64,000 nt of DNA from Desulfonispora thiosulfatigenes DSM 11270 (lineage in GTDB: Bacteria; Bacillota; Peptococcia; Peptococcales; Desulfonisporaceae): assembly GCF_900176035.1 (NCBI RefSeq), contig NZ_FWWT01000020.1:30450-94449 (forward strand), read 5' to 3'. A model generated the notes under the pieces. That model did not search any database. It worked only from the letters and a program-made list of their open reading frames with translations, and was not told the origin of the DNA. Positions 18,806-28,239 of this stretch are shown one piece after another. The position numbers and the translations under genes were made by a program. How positions within the stretch are numbered: position 1 is the first letter of the stretch; every line of letters begins with the position of its first letter.

Positions 18806-18852
18806 TATAAATAACTTATTTTAATTACTAAGATATGAATGGAGGATGATGT

Positions 18853-19074
18853 ATGTCTGAAATCTTTAGCTTAGCTAGATTAAAAGTTGGTCAAATTGGT
18901 GAAATTGTTGAGCTTAAGGAAGAAGCACTGGTTCATAAATTAGGGATTGGAAAAGGTATGTCAGTAATTGTTCTCCAACAAGCTGTAGATTGGTTGGTTC
19001 AAATCGGTTATAATCAATTATTTTTAAGTAAAGATACACTAAACAAAATACATGTTAAAGAAGTTAATGTATAA
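18853..19074 (+). CDS. FeoA-like SH3-domain protein
   Basis: A 73-residue protein whose pattern (LKVGQIGEIVEL, then KLGIGKGMSVIVLQ, then a C-terminal IHVKEV) resembles the small FeoA domain, which assists FeoB in ferrous iron uptake or forms the C-terminal domain of DtxR-type regulators. No feoB is nearby, so its partner is unknown. GGAGG at 18841-18845 is well placed for ATG 18853. It has its own promoter and terminator, so it appears monocistronic. The family call is moderate; iron transport is not shown. Confidence 0.55.
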   Translation: MSEIFSLARLKVGQIGEIVELKEEALVHKLGIGKGMSVIVLQQAVDWLVQIGYNQLFLSKDTLNKIHVKEVNV

Positions 19075-19098
19075 AGGACCTGATTATCAGGTCTTTTT
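19074..19098 (+). terminator. terminator of the FeoA-like gene
   Basis: GGACCTGA and TCAGGTC(T) pair around a TTA loop and are followed by five T. Confidence 0.85.
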
Positions 19099-19154
19099 AT
19101 ATATACAAACAAATAATGAAAAGAACAGATAAGTTACATGTAGGAGGGGTAGCC

Positions 19155-19814
19155 ATGATTTCTAAAAAGAATATCAAAGAACTAATCTTACAAAAAGAAT
19201 ATGATCAAATTATTTCATTAGCATATCAGGATCATAAGAAAGTATTAAAATATGTACAAATGAATTTATTTGGAAATTTTAATGATCCTTTGAAATGGTA
19301 TACGATAGAAACTATAGGAAAATTAGCTAAAAATTTTGGTAATGAACATCAAGAATTATATTTAAATTTAATACGTCGTTTTATTTGGGCAATGAATGAT
19401 GAAAGTGGAAATGTTCCTTGGGGTTCAGCTGAAGGAATGGGAGCAATAATCTCAAACAACCCGGAAAATTTTCGTAGTTTTACCTCGATTTTAATTTTAA
19501 ATGCTTTAGATAATTTTATATGCTTTCCAGGCATGTTATGGGCAACTGGCGTAATTGCTGAAGAAGATAAAAGCTTAGTAATTCCTTTTATTGATAAATT
19601 AATTCCTTTTATAGAGTCAAACAATCCTCAAATACTTGCTTATGCTATTATTTTAATGGAAAAGACGGATCAGGTAGGACAAATTGATAATTTAAAATAC
19701 TTAGAAGGTAAAGAGGATAAAGTAATAATATTTATTGATGGAGAATTAGTAACGACTACAATAGGTGATTTAGCCAAAAAGTCAATTAAAGTACTTGAAA
19801 ACAAATCCCTGTGA
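19155..19814 (+). CDS. uncharacterised protein, possibly helical-repeat (HEAT-like, DVU0298-type)
   Basis: I do not firmly recognise this 219-residue protein. It is predicted to be mostly alpha-helical, with the conserved-looking segment VPWGSAEGMGAIISNNPENF and repeated helix pairs, which recalls PBS-lyase/HEAT-repeat proteins of the DVU0298 kind. No signal peptide or membrane segment is visible. ATG 19155 is preferred, because AGGAGG at 19142-19147 is seven bases upstream; the in-frame ATG at 19116 lacks a site. It converges with the chemoreceptor gene on a shared terminator. Confidence 0.6.
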   Translation: MISKKNIKELILQKEYDQIISLAYQDHKKVLKYVQMNLFGNFNDPLKWYTIETIGKLAKNFGNEHQELYLNLIRRFIWAMNDESGNVPWGSAEGMGAIISNNPENFRSFTSILILNALDNFICFPGMLWATGVIAEEDKSLVIPFIDKLIPFIESNNPQILAYAIILMEKTDQVGQIDNLKYLEGKEDKVIIFIDGELVTTTIGDLAKKSIKVLENKSL

Positions 19815-19835
19815 TTAATCACAGGGATTTTATTA
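19803..19835. terminator. bidirectional terminator between convergent genes
   Basis: A 28-base perfect palindrome at 19803-19830 (AAATCCCTGTGATT and its complement) lies at the end of both the plus-strand gene before it and the minus-strand chemoreceptor gene after it, with T residues on either side. Confidence 0.88.
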
Positions 19836-21638
19836 TATCTTGTATTTTTTTAATTCATCTCTAAATCCGCTAGTTAGACCTTCAAGTTGATGAATATAAC
19901 TAGTTAAATCTTTAAGTTTTTCTGAATAATTCATGACATTTGCACTCATTTCTTCACTAGAGGCTGAGTTTTCTTCGGCTATAGCTGCAAGTGTATGGAT
20001 ATTTTGAAACATTTGAGAAATATCTTCAGTTTCTTTAGCCAATTTATCAACTAAGGAAACAATTGTATTTGAAACATTTGTAATTTGTTCTGTTGATTCG
20101 GTATTATCTTTTACTGCCTTTTCTAAATTTTGATTACTGTTTTCTAAATGGATAAATTGCTCTTGTACATTTGAAACAAGTTTTGCCACTTCGGTTATAA
20201 AATATTGTAAGTTTTCATTAATAGTTTGTACGGCCCTTTTGACATCATCAGCTAGTTTTCTAATTTCTTCAGCTACAACGGCAAAACCACGACCATGCTC
20301 ACCAGCTCTTGCTGCTTCAATGGCTGCATTTAAGGCTAAAAGGTTTGTTTGGTCTGCTATAGATTCGACCGTAGTTGCGATACCCATAATATTATGCACT
20401 CTTTCAGAAAGATCAGTTCCTTGTTTATTGACAATTTGGTACTCATCTTTAGTTTGGAGCAGTAAATTTGCAACCTTTTGCACTTCGACATAAGATGTTT
20501 TAATATTTACAATAGCAGTTTCTAATTGTTCCTTACTTTTTAGTTCCTCTTCAGCAATTTGATTAAGATTTTCAATATTTTCAGTGAGAGTAGATACTGA
20601 TTTTTCAGTTTCTTCTGCTTGATATACAGCGCCCTCAGCCACTTGTTGGACTACACCTTGAATTGTGTCTGATACTTGTTCCATTTGACTTGCGATGTCA
20701 CTAAACTTTTTCGTAAAAGAATGTAAATCATCAGTGCCACCTTTAAGGAATAGAAAGTCTTTTTGAATATTTTCTTGTAAGGTATTTAATTGTGAATTAA
20801 TTATTTCTAAGGAATCATTTGTTATAACCAACTTTCGCTTACTAAAGTCTGAATTTTCCATGTTTTTAATTTGTTCTTGAAGGGATTTAAGCGGTTTTAA
20901 CATAACGTTGCTAACCCCAAAACTAGCAAGGAATATAACTAAGGAAAGCAATATTGTTTTAAAGGAGAAGGATCCTGTACCTAAAGCTATAAGAGGTAGG
21001 GATATTAATCCTGTGCTAACTGCTATCTTTAAGGGTAGTTCTTTGATTCCTAAAGAAAGTCTTTTTGTTAGATTATAGTTTTCCGTTGTTTGCTCACCTT
21101 TTTCAAGTATAAGTGAGACTTTAATAAAATGCTTGTTATCTTTTATACCTTTATCTAATATTGTAACATCTAATTTTTCTTTAAAGTATTCGGCACTACC
21201 CTCTAAAAGCCCTAAAAAGTAATCAAATAATCCTCTTTTGGAGATATAAGTAATTTCTATTTGTTTTGGAGAAACTTCAGTAGCTATTAGTCTAGGTGGT
21301 GTCGCCCCAGGAATCTTTTTAGTTAATTGCCTGTGAATTTCATCCATAGCTAATAAAAAATCTTTAAGACTTGGTCTATCAAAATAAGAAGGAAACCAAC
21401 TTTCAAAGGAATAGATATTTTGTTTTCCAATTTGTCTCCATATTTCTGCTTTAGTTTTATTTACCTTTTTGCTGATTAAACTAATTATATTAAAAGCTTC
21501 GTTATCAGCAATATCTTCGGTAGGAGAGATGATGCGGTCAGGTTCCCAATTATTCTCTTTAAGTACTTCATCAACTAATTTATTACCAAAAAAGCTCTGT
21601 AAACTATTTATCCAGGTGCCAACTACACTACCTTTCAA
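19833..21638 (-). CDS. H-NOX (haem NO/O2-binding) methyl-accepting chemotaxis protein
   Basis: A gas-sensing chemoreceptor of 601 residues. Residues 1-185 form an H-NOX domain closely resembling that of Thermoanaerobacter tengcongensis Tar4. It has the proximal haem ligand H102, the YxSxR motif Y131-S133-R135 and P115. The distal residues W9, N74 and Y140 are those that stabilise bound O2. Two membrane segments follow (about 202-221 and 224-247), then a HAMP-like linker. The cytoplasmic signalling domain has the hairpin tip [29 protein letters not shown] (about 420-450). The start is TTG at 21638, with GAGGTGA upstream. No che genes are in the window. It should sense O2 or NO and signal to CheA elsewhere. 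Confidence 0.93.
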   Translation of the reverse strand: MKGSVVGTWINSLQSFFGNKLVDEVLKENNWEPDRIISPTEDIADNEAFNIISLISKKVNKTKAEIWRQIGKQNIYSFESWFPSYFDRPSLKDFLLAMDEIHRQLTKKIPGATPPRLIATEVSPKQIEITYISKRGLFDYFLGLLEGSAEYFKEKLDVTILDKGIKDNKHFIKVSLILEKGEQTTENYNLTKRLSLGIKELPLKIAVSTGLISLPLIALGTGSFSFKTILLSLVIFLASFGVSNVMLKPLKSLQEQIKNMENSDFSKRKLVITNDSLEIINSQLNTLQENIQKDFLFLKGGTDDLHSFTKKFSDIASQMEQVSDTIQGVVQQVAEGAVYQAEETEKSVSTLTENIENLNQIAEEELKSKEQLETAIVNIKTSYVEVQKVANLLLQTKDEYQIVNKQGTDLSERVHNIMGIATTVESIADQTNLLALNAAIEAARAGEHGRGFAVVAEEIRKLADDVKRAVQTINENLQYFITEVAKLVSNVQEQFIHLENSNQNLEKAVKDNTESTEQITNVSNTIVSLVDKLAKETEDISQMFQNIHTLAAIAEENSASSEEMSANVMNYSEKLKDLTSYIHQLEGLTSGFRDELKKYKI

Positions 21639-21740
21639 TTTTAATCACCTCATTATTATGTTTATAAGACAAAATTCTACAAAACTTAAAAATTACCTGT
21701 TTTATTATTATTCTAGATCATTATTACTGTCACAAAAATT

Positions 21741-21769
21741 AAAAAAGTCGCTAATAAATAGCGACTTTT
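21741..21769 (-). terminator. terminator of the aldehyde dehydrogenase gene
   Basis: On the minus strand AAAAGTCGCTA pairs perfectly with TAGCGACTTTT around a five-base loop and runs into six T, just past the stop at 21780. Confidence 0.9.
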
Positions 21770-21779
21770 AATTTTAAAT

Positions 21780-23246
21780 TTAATTTTTACCATAAAAACG
21801 AACTGTACAAGCTTTTCTTTTAGTGAAGAAATCGACAGCATCTTGTCCTTGAGCTTTTATTTGGCTACCAAATAATGAAGATCTTGTTCCTCCAAATGGT
21901 AAGTAAGGCATTGAAGCTGGAACTCCTACGTTTACCCCGATCATGCCTGAATTAGCTTCTCTTAAGAATTTATGGGCATATAAGCCACTTTCAGTAAAGA
22001 TTGATCCTCCATTACCGAAATCTGAGTTATTGAAAAATTCAAGTGCTTCATCAACGTTTTTAAATTTCATTAAGGATACAACTGGTCCAAAGATTTCATC
22101 AACTGCAATTTTCATATCAGGAGTAACTTCAGAAACAATTGTAGGTCCTACAAAATAACCATTTTTATTCTTTTCAGGAAGAGTAGGATTTCTACCATCA
22201 AGTGCTAAATTAGCTCCTTCTTTTAAAGCAAGATCTATATAATAATGACATCTATCAACTGATTTTTGTGAAATAACTGGTCCTAAGAATACATCTTCAT
22301 CTCTAGCATCGCCAATTTTTACTTCTTTAGATGCTTTAATCATTCTTTCTTTAACTTCATCATATACATCTTCTACTGCAGCCACAATTGATCCTGCCAT
22401 ACATCTTTGTCCTGCTGCTCCATATGCTGAATTGATATAATTTTGGATAAAACCATCCATATTTGCATCTTCAGCTACAATCAAAGTATTTTTAGCTCCT
22501 GCTAATACTTGACTTCTTTTTCCAGTTTGTGCACTTCCCTCAGCAACTATTCTTCCAACTGGAGTAGAACCAACAAAAGCCATAGCCTTAATTATCGGAC
22601 TATTAAGCATAGCTTCTACAACAGGCTTGGTACCATTTACTAAGTTAACTACACCTTTAGGCAACTTGATTTCTTCAAATATTTCCATGATTTTTTGCAT
22701 GAATAAAGGAGACTGTTCACTTGCTTTATAAACGATGGTATTACCACATCCTATAGCATAAGGGATAAACCAACCAAATACCAAGGCCGGAAAGTTAAAT
22801 GGTGCCAAAGCCCCAACAACTCCAATTGATTCTCTGATAACTTCTCCATCGACATCTTCATTTATAGCAAATTTATTACCTGTCATCATTAGAGGAATAC
22901 CACAAGCAGTTTCTGTAATTTGAATTGCACGATTTACTTCAGCTCTAGCATCACTGATATGTTTAGCTTGGTCAATAGCAATGCTTTGTGCTAATTCTTC
23001 ATGACGCTGCACCAAAGCATCACGTAAATCAAATAAATATTTAACTCTTTTTTCCATACTTACATTTTTCCAAGTCTTAAAAGCTTCTTCAGCAGCGCTA
23101 ATAGCTGCTTCAACTTGATTAGTTGGTGTAATTGGAACTTCACAGATTTCTTCACCTGTTGATGGGTTATATACCTTTAAATATTCAGCGTCTGTATGTG
23201 AAACCCACTGCCCGTTAATATAATCTTTTAATTTACCAAAGTGCAT
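21780..23246 (-). CDS. CoA-acylating aldehyde dehydrogenase, methylmalonate-semialdehyde dehydrogenase (MmsA/IolA) family
   Basis: Oxidises a semialdehyde with NAD+ and CoA. The 488 residues match the family length. Catalytic C282 lies in GQRCMAGS. The usual general-base motif ELGGK is replaced by LAGAKN (around 249-253), as in CoA-dependent members. The N-terminal QWVS...YNPSTGEEI and the PFNFPALVFGWFIPYAIGCGNT block also fit. The true substrate may be methylmalonate semialdehyde, malonate semialdehyde or another small aldehyde. It lies 155 bases downstream of a PucR-type regulator on the same strand. ATG 23246 has GAGGGGG upstream. Confidence 0.82.
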   Translation of the reverse strand: MHFGKLKDYINGQWVSHTDAEYLKVYNPSTGEEICEVPITPTNQVEAAISAAEEAFKTWKNVSMEKRVKYLFDLRDALVQRHEELAQSIAIDQAKHISDARAEVNRAIQITETACGIPLMMTGNKFAINEDVDGEVIRESIGVVGALAPFNFPALVFGWFIPYAIGCGNTIVYKASEQSPLFMQKIMEIFEEIKLPKGVVNLVNGTKPVVEAMLNSPIIKAMAFVGSTPVGRIVAEGSAQTGKRSQVLAGAKNTLIVAEDANMDGFIQNYINSAYGAAGQRCMAGSIVAAVEDVYDEVKERMIKASKEVKIGDARDEDVFLGPVISQKSVDRCHYYIDLALKEGANLALDGRNPTLPEKNKNGYFVGPTIVSEVTPDMKIAVDEIFGPVVSLMKFKNVDEALEFFNNSDFGNGGSIFTESGLYAHKFLREANSGMIGVNVGVPASMPYLPFGGTRSSLFGSQIKAQGQDAVDFFTKRKACTVRFYGKN

Positions 23247-23401
23247 GATCTTTACCCCCTCAAATTAATGGTTATAAAATAATTAACTTAAATTTAATAT
23301 TAGCTTTATTACTATAATATGTTTTTTTATTCCTTTTTACAACTTTCAAAATGTTAAGACTTTTTATTAATTTATTGTACAAAGTGTCTAGGAGGATAAA
23401 T

Positions 23402-25063
23402 TTAGATATTTAGGTAATCATAAGTATATAGGGCAATTTCAATCATTACGCGTTTTTCTGGTAGTAAAAAATCTGTACCTAATAATTCTTCGATTTTCTG
23501 TATTCGATTATATAGTGTTTGACGAACTACATAGAGTCTTTGTGCTGTTTCTTGTTTATTACAATTACATTCTAAAAATACTTTTAAAGTTTGTATTAAT
23601 TTACCATCATGCTGGTGGTCATATTCGATGATAGGCTGGAGATAATCTGTAATTAATTCATTTATAAAATCTTGCTTATCTAATAAGGGAATTATGCGAT
23701 AAATATGAAGATTATTATAAAAAAGTATATCAGTATGCTTAGCTTTTTGTTGTACAGATAAAGTCTCTTTAGCAGTTATAAAGCTTCTGTTTAATAGCTT
23801 TAATTTATTCACAACTTTACCTAGGCTAAAGGTTAATTTAAGATTATTTAAATGTGTACTTCTGCCTTCAATAGTTCTTTTAAGCTCATTTATAGATTTT
23901 GTGATGCGTTCTTCACAAGTTTGCGAAAGACTAGTATCTAAAATGATAAATGCAATTTGATTATTATTAAAATAATTTAGAATGTATAGTCCATGTTGTT
24001 TAAAAAATGGACGAGCTATAATAGTCATGTGAAGCATAAAATCTAGTGAAATATTATTTTCTTGGGAGTTTGCAAAACTCATAATACAGACTACAGCATT
24101 TATCGGTGTGAGATTAGGCTCAAATTGGTTTAAATAGTGGTTAATTTGTGTTTCAGGGAGTAAACCATGAAGCCAATCTATAATCCATTTTTTATTTTCT
24201 TTTTTATATCGTTCCTTTTCTTCTATAAATAAATTGCGCAATAAATCTTGAGCTAAATTAGAATTGCATTTTTCTAAAGCAAGCAATTGCATTTTATTTA
24301 ACTTTTTATCTGAGAAAAAGGCTAAGTAAGCAAGTTTATTGTTATTTGCCGTTATTTCTATATAGGAAAATTTACTATCATTTGCAATTTGAACTACATT
24401 TTTTGGTGGCGAATATTCTTTTAAATAATTAATTAAATTTAAGATATTTTCTTGCTCGATAGAAGCAAGAGGAGGCATAAAGTGTCTTTCTCCCTGAAGG
24501 GGAATGTACACTACATTTACATCTAAATAATTATGAAAAAAAGAAAGTATATCTTTAAGGTCATGAGGGGCAAGCAAAATATGATTTAATTCATCAAGAA
24601 ACTTTTCAAGTTCTAAAAATAATTGATAATCTTTATTAATAAAGATTGTATGCAAATTATACATAATGTCTATATTTCGTACTTCTTTATAAAAAACTAT
24701 AATTGGGAAGTTATGTTTATTAGCTAATTTAATAAATTCTTGGGGAACTTCCTTATATTGATAACCTAATTGTAAGCATAGTGCTGAAACGTTCCGATCA
24801 ATAAGTTGTTTAATAAAAACCAAAACATCTTTCTTATTTTTCCACCCGACACCTGTAGTAAAAATCATAACATTGTCATTAACAAAATCACTAATTTGCG
24901 TTATCTTTTTTTCGTTAGCTAAATCACCTACTTGGATAATTTCAAGAATATGTGCCCATTCTACTACCCTGGTAAGGTCAGCGGTATCGTTAACAACTTT
25001 AGCATTTTTAAAATCAGGCAATTGTAATATGTCGTTTACCGTAAGTTTAAAATTATATACCAT
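23402..25063 (-). CDS. PucR-family transcriptional regulator
   Basis: 553 residues with the PucR order. The N-terminal purine-catabolism-regulator-like domain starts VNDILQLPDFKNAKVV (residues 1-130). The central region resembles the GGDEF-like CdaR domain. The C-terminal HTH (about 490-550) reads LECNCNKQETAQRLYVVRQTLYNRIQKIEELLG. Such proteins usually activate neighbouring catabolic genes in response to a substrate, so the aldehyde dehydrogenase downstream is the likely target. It is divergent from ahbC, with 109 bases between. Confidence 0.85.
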   Translation of the reverse strand: MVYNFKLTVNDILQLPDFKNAKVVNDTADLTRVVEWAHILEIIQVGDLANEKKITQISDFVNDNVMIFTTGVGWKNKKDVLVFIKQLIDRNVSALCLQLGYQYKEVPQEFIKLANKHNFPIIVFYKEVRNIDIMYNLHTIFINKDYQLFLELEKFLDELNHILLAPHDLKDILSFFHNYLDVNVVYIPLQGERHFMPPLASIEQENILNLINYLKEYSPPKNVVQIANDSKFSYIEITANNNKLAYLAFFSDKKLNKMQLLALEKCNSNLAQDLLRNLFIEEKERYKKENKKWIIDWLHGLLPETQINHYLNQFEPNLTPINAVVCIMSFANSQENNISLDFMLHMTIIARPFFKQHGLYILNYFNNNQIAFIILDTSLSQTCEERITKSINELKRTIEGRSTHLNNLKLTFSLGKVVNKLKLLNRSFITAKETLSVQQKAKHTDILFYNNLHIYRIIPLLDKQDFINELITDYLQPIIEYDHQHDGKLIQTLKVFLECNCNKQETAQRLYVVRQTLYNRIQKIEELLGTDFLLPEKRVMIEIALYTYDYLNI

Positions 25064-25172
25064 CTGTTTATCGCTCCAATTTAAATTTTCTAATTTATAA
25101 ATAATTATATCACTAAAAAAGGCTAAAATCTGATAAACTATAAGGGAGAATGTTAATTAAGGAGGCAGCCAA

Positions 25173-26351
25173 GTGATTAGTTTTAGTAGACTATTAAGTG
25201 GTAGTAATAATTTTGGTGACTCTCTACGCTATAATAAAAATACTAAAGGAGCAATTCATGGTACAACAAACAGCAGGGGGCCTGTTGTTGTGTGGAATTG
25301 TACAAAAACGTGTAACCTTAAATGTATTCATTGCTATGCAGGGTCTGATCATAATAAATATGATGGTGAATTAAGTACAGAAGAAGCAATGAGATTTATA
25401 GATGATTTAAAGGCATTTAATGTACCAGTTATTTTGATTTCTGGTGGAGAGCCTTTTATGAGAGATGATATACTCTATCTTGCTGAGTATGCTAATAAAC
25501 AAGGAATAAGGACAACCTTTTCAACAAATGGAACATTAATAAATAAAAAAACAGCCCAAAAACTAAAAGAAATAGGGGTTGGCTATGTAGGGATCAGTTT
25601 AGATGGAATAGGCGAAAATAATGATAAATTCCGTGGTCAAAAAGGAGCTTTTGATCTAGCTTTACGAGGTATAGAAAATTGCATGTCAGTAGGACAAAAG
25701 GTAGGACTTAGATTTACTTTAAATAGACATAATTTTCATGAGTTGGGTGATATATTCAACTTAATTGAAGAAGAGAAAATTCCAAGAACCTGTTTTTATC
25801 ATTTAGTTTATTCTGGTAGAGGTAGTGAAATGGTTAAAGAAGATTTATCTCATGAAGAAACTAGAAAGGCTATAGATTTCATTACTGAAAAGGTTCGTTA
25901 TTTTGATGAAAAAGGAATTACTAAAGAAATATTAACTGTTGATAATCATGCTGATGGTGTTTATTTATATCTGAAACTTTTAAAAGAAGACCCAGAAAAA
26001 GCTAAAGAGGTATATGAACTTTTACAATTAAATGGTGGTAACCGTACAGGTATTGCCATTGGAGAAGTAGATTGGTTTGGAAATGTCCATCCTGATCAGT
26101 TTACACAAAACTATACATTTGGTAATGTTAAGGAAACAAAATTTAGTGATATTTGGACAAATACATCTGATCCTATATTAGGTGGCTTAAAGGATAGAAA
26201 ACCTTTGTTAAAAGGAAGATGTGCTAAGTGTAAGTGGCTAAATATTTGTAATGGTAATTTTAGAGCTAGAGCAGAAGCAATACATGAAGATTACTGGGAA
26301 TCTGATCCAGCTTGTTATTTAACCGACCAGGAGATTGGTATAGAGGGGTAG
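25173..26351 (+). CDS. ahbC: radical SAM protein of the siroheme-dependent haem pathway, probably AhbC
   Basis: AhbC converts 12,18-didecarboxysiroheme to Fe-coproporphyrin III. The 392-residue protein has the radical SAM triad C47, C51, C54 in WNCTKTCNLKCIHCYAG, then SGGEPF. A C-terminal cysteine group in GRCAKCKWLNIC...DPACY could hold a second Fe-S cluster. The VVVWNxT lead-in fits AhbC better than AhbD, and adjacency to ahbA/ahbB supports the pathway. The start is GTG at 25173 with AAGGAGG upstream. AhbD cannot be excluded without alignment. Confidence 0.8.
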   Translation: MISFSRLLSGSNNFGDSLRYNKNTKGAIHGTTNSRGPVVVWNCTKTCNLKCIHCYAGSDHNKYDGELSTEEAMRFIDDLKAFNVPVILISGGEPFMRDDILYLAEYANKQGIRTTFSTNGTLINKKTAQKLKEIGVGYVGISLDGIGENNDKFRGQKGAFDLALRGIENCMSVGQKVGLRFTLNRHNFHELGDIFNLIEEEKIPRTCFYHLVYSGRGSEMVKEDLSHEETRKAIDFITEKVRYFDEKGITKEILTVDNHADGVYLYLKLLKEDPEKAKEVYELLQLNGGNRTGIAIGEVDWFGNVHPDQFTQNYTFGNVKETKFSDIWTNTSDPILGGLKDRKPLLKGRCAKCKWLNICNGNFRARAEAIHEDYWESDPACYLTDQEIGIEG

Positions 26352-26356
26352 ATTGA

Positions 26357-26827
26357 ATGGATTCGATTGATAAGAAGTTATTAGTAATGATACAGGATAA
26401 ATTTCCGATTAGTCAAAGACCGTATATGGAAATAGGGGAAAAATTAAGTATATCTGAAAATGAAGTAATTGAAAGAATAAAGGTAATGAAAGAATCAGGA
26501 CTTATTAGGCGTATGGGAGGAGTTTTTGATTCTCGAAAACTAGGGTATAAAAGTACACTTTGTGCTATGGAAGTTTCTGAAGAAAAGCTTCCAGAAGTAA
26601 TTGAAATAGTAAACAGCTATATAGGAGTAACCCATAATTATATCAGGAGGCATGAATATAATCTTTGGTTTACCCTTATAACACCATCAAAAGAACATTT
26701 AGATAAGGTAGTCAATGAAATTACCGAAAAGACTGGTATAAAGGTAAATAACTTACCAGCTGAAAGGTTATTTAAAATAAAAGTAAACTTTCATATTCCA
26801 GGGGAAGGGGAAAAAGAGAATGCTTAG
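26357..26827 (+). CDS. ahbA: siroheme decarboxylase subunit AhbA
   Basis: The AhbA-AhbB complex removes two carboxyl groups from siroheme. The 156-residue protein has an Lrp/AsnC-like winged helix followed by a ferredoxin-like domain. It shows GLIRRMGGVFDSRKLGYKSTLCAMEV and GVTHNYIRRHEYNLWFTL, the pattern of AhbA (and of NirD/L/G/H relatives in haem d1 synthesis). It begins 5 bases after ahbC and overlaps ahbB by 8 bases, so the three are one operon. Confidence 0.88.
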   Translation: MDSIDKKLLVMIQDKFPISQRPYMEIGEKLSISENEVIERIKVMKESGLIRRMGGVFDSRKLGYKSTLCAMEVSEEKLPEVIEIVNSYIGVTHNYIRRHEYNLWFTLITPSKEHLDKVVNEITEKTGIKVNNLPAERLFKIKVNFHIPGEGEKENA

Positions 26828-27293
26828 CGAACTAGATAAAAAAATAGTACGTGAGGTACAAGGAGACTTACCTCTTGATCCTCGTCCTTATAAAGTTATT
26901 GCACAGAGGCTAGGAATAGAAGAAGATTTCTTAATAGATAAAATAAATGAGTTTTTAGAAAAAGGTTACATTAGGCGTATGGGAGCAGCACTTAGACATC
27001 GAAAGATAGGCTTAAAAGCTAATCCTATGATTGTCTGGCAAGTACCAAAAGATAAAATTGATGAAGTAGGAACTAAATTATCATCTTTATCCCAAGTAAC
27101 CCACTGTTATCACCGAAAGGAACTACCTAAATTAAATTATAATGTATATTCTATGATTCATGCCGAGACGAGGGAAGATTGCTATGAATTAGCTAAAGAA
27201 ATGTCCAAGATGATTGGTATAGAAAAATATAATTTATTATTTAGCGAAAAAGAATTAAAGAAAACTAGTATGAAATATTTTATGGAAGATTAA
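26820..27293 (+). CDS. ahbB: siroheme decarboxylase subunit AhbB
   Basis: The second subunit, 157 residues, of the same Lrp/AsnC-like fold. It shows GYIRRMGAALRHRKIGLKANPM and VTHCYHRKELPKLNYNVYSMIH, the histidine-containing block of AhbB. The start ATG at 26820 overlaps the end of ahbA, and GGGGAAGGGG upstream is the likely ribosome-binding site. No ahbD or siroheme synthase gene is in the window. Confidence 0.88.
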   Translation: MLSELDKKIVREVQGDLPLDPRPYKVIAQRLGIEEDFLIDKINEFLEKGYIRRMGAALRHRKIGLKANPMIVWQVPKDKIDEVGTKLSSLSQVTHCYHRKELPKLNYNVYSMIHAETREDCYELAKEMSKMIGIEKYNLLFSEKELKKTSMKYFMED

Positions 27294-27298
27294 AAATT

Positions 27299-27350
27299 AA
27301 GATATTGATCATCTTTATAGACCTTTTTGAGGATGATTAATATCTTTTCT
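27299..27350 (+). terminator. terminator of the ahb operon
   Basis: AAGATATTGATCATC at 27299-27313 pairs with GATGATTAATATCTT ending near 27346 (one G-U pair), and T residues follow. Confidence 0.8.
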
Positions 27351-27388
27351 ATTTATATACGATAGTTAATTGTATAGGAGGGATGAAT

Positions 27389-28186
27389 TTGAACGAAGAC
27401 CAATTATATAAATCTTGCCTTGAGGCTTTAGAACAAGGAAACTTTGAGTTAGCAAAGAAAAATTATGAAGAGATATTAGAGTTCTTTCCTAATATAAAAA
27501 ACATTAATTATTTAATGGGTATAGCTTTAGTAGAGCATAATCAACCACAAAAAGCTTTAATAGCCTTTAAAAGGGCCTTGGTTGTTGATACTGATTTTGA
27601 AGCTAAAGTCTGTTTTCAAATAGCCGTAATTTATTTGGAAGCAGAAGTTTTTGATAAAGCAATTAAATATTTGAAAAAAGCTTTAAAAATAGATCCTGAT
27701 TATTTTGATGCCCAGTATAATTTAGCTAAGATACTAAGTATCTCAGGATTAACCAATGCTGCGATAGAAGCATATAAAAGGGCTCTAGAAATAGATCCAA
27801 AGGATGAAGAAACTTATGTTAATTTAGGAGTGGAGTATTCAAATAATTTGGAAGTAGAAAAGGCTAAAGATTTGTATGAAAAAGCTTTAGAAATTAATCC
27901 TTGTTCCTATTTAGCCTATACCAATTTAGGGGTTGAGTATCAAGATGCAGGAAATATAGAAGAAGCCATTTCCTACCATAAAAAGTCACTTGAATGTAAT
28001 TCTTTCTATTCTTTAGCCTGGTATAATTTGGCTTGTGCGTATGCCCTAAATGAAGAAATAAATAAATCCTTACAAGCCCTTAAAAAGGCTATTAAATTAG
28101 ACGAAGAAAACAAAGAGTATGCTAAAAATGATCCGGAACTAGATATTTTAGTAGGTAATCCAGTCTTTGAAGATTTAATTAATTAA
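27389..28186 (+). CDS. tetratricopeptide repeat protein
   Basis: About 265 residues made almost entirely of TPR units (six or so). Recurring motifs such as FDKAIKYLKKALKIDPDY, AAIEAYKRALEIDP and KAKDLYEKALEINP are seen. There is no signal peptide or membrane segment, so it is likely a cytoplasmic protein-interaction scaffold; the partner is unknown. TTG 27389 is the best start, because AGGAGG at 27376-27381 is seven bases upstream; the in-frame ATG at 27383 is only one base from that site. Confidence 0.85.
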   Translation: MNEDQLYKSCLEALEQGNFELAKKNYEEILEFFPNIKNINYLMGIALVEHNQPQKALIAFKRALVVDTDFEAKVCFQIAVIYLEAEVFDKAIKYLKKALKIDPDYFDAQYNLAKILSISGLTNAAIEAYKRALEIDPKDEETYVNLGVEYSNNLEVEKAKDLYEKALEINPCSYLAYTNLGVEYQDAGNIEEAISYHKKSLECNSFYSLAWYNLACAYALNEEINKSLQALKKAIKLDEENKEYAKNDPELDILVGNPVFEDLIN

Positions 28187-28239
28187 GCTCCTGAAATTTT
28201 GAAATATAAGGAATATGATATAGGAGAAATCATTTAATA

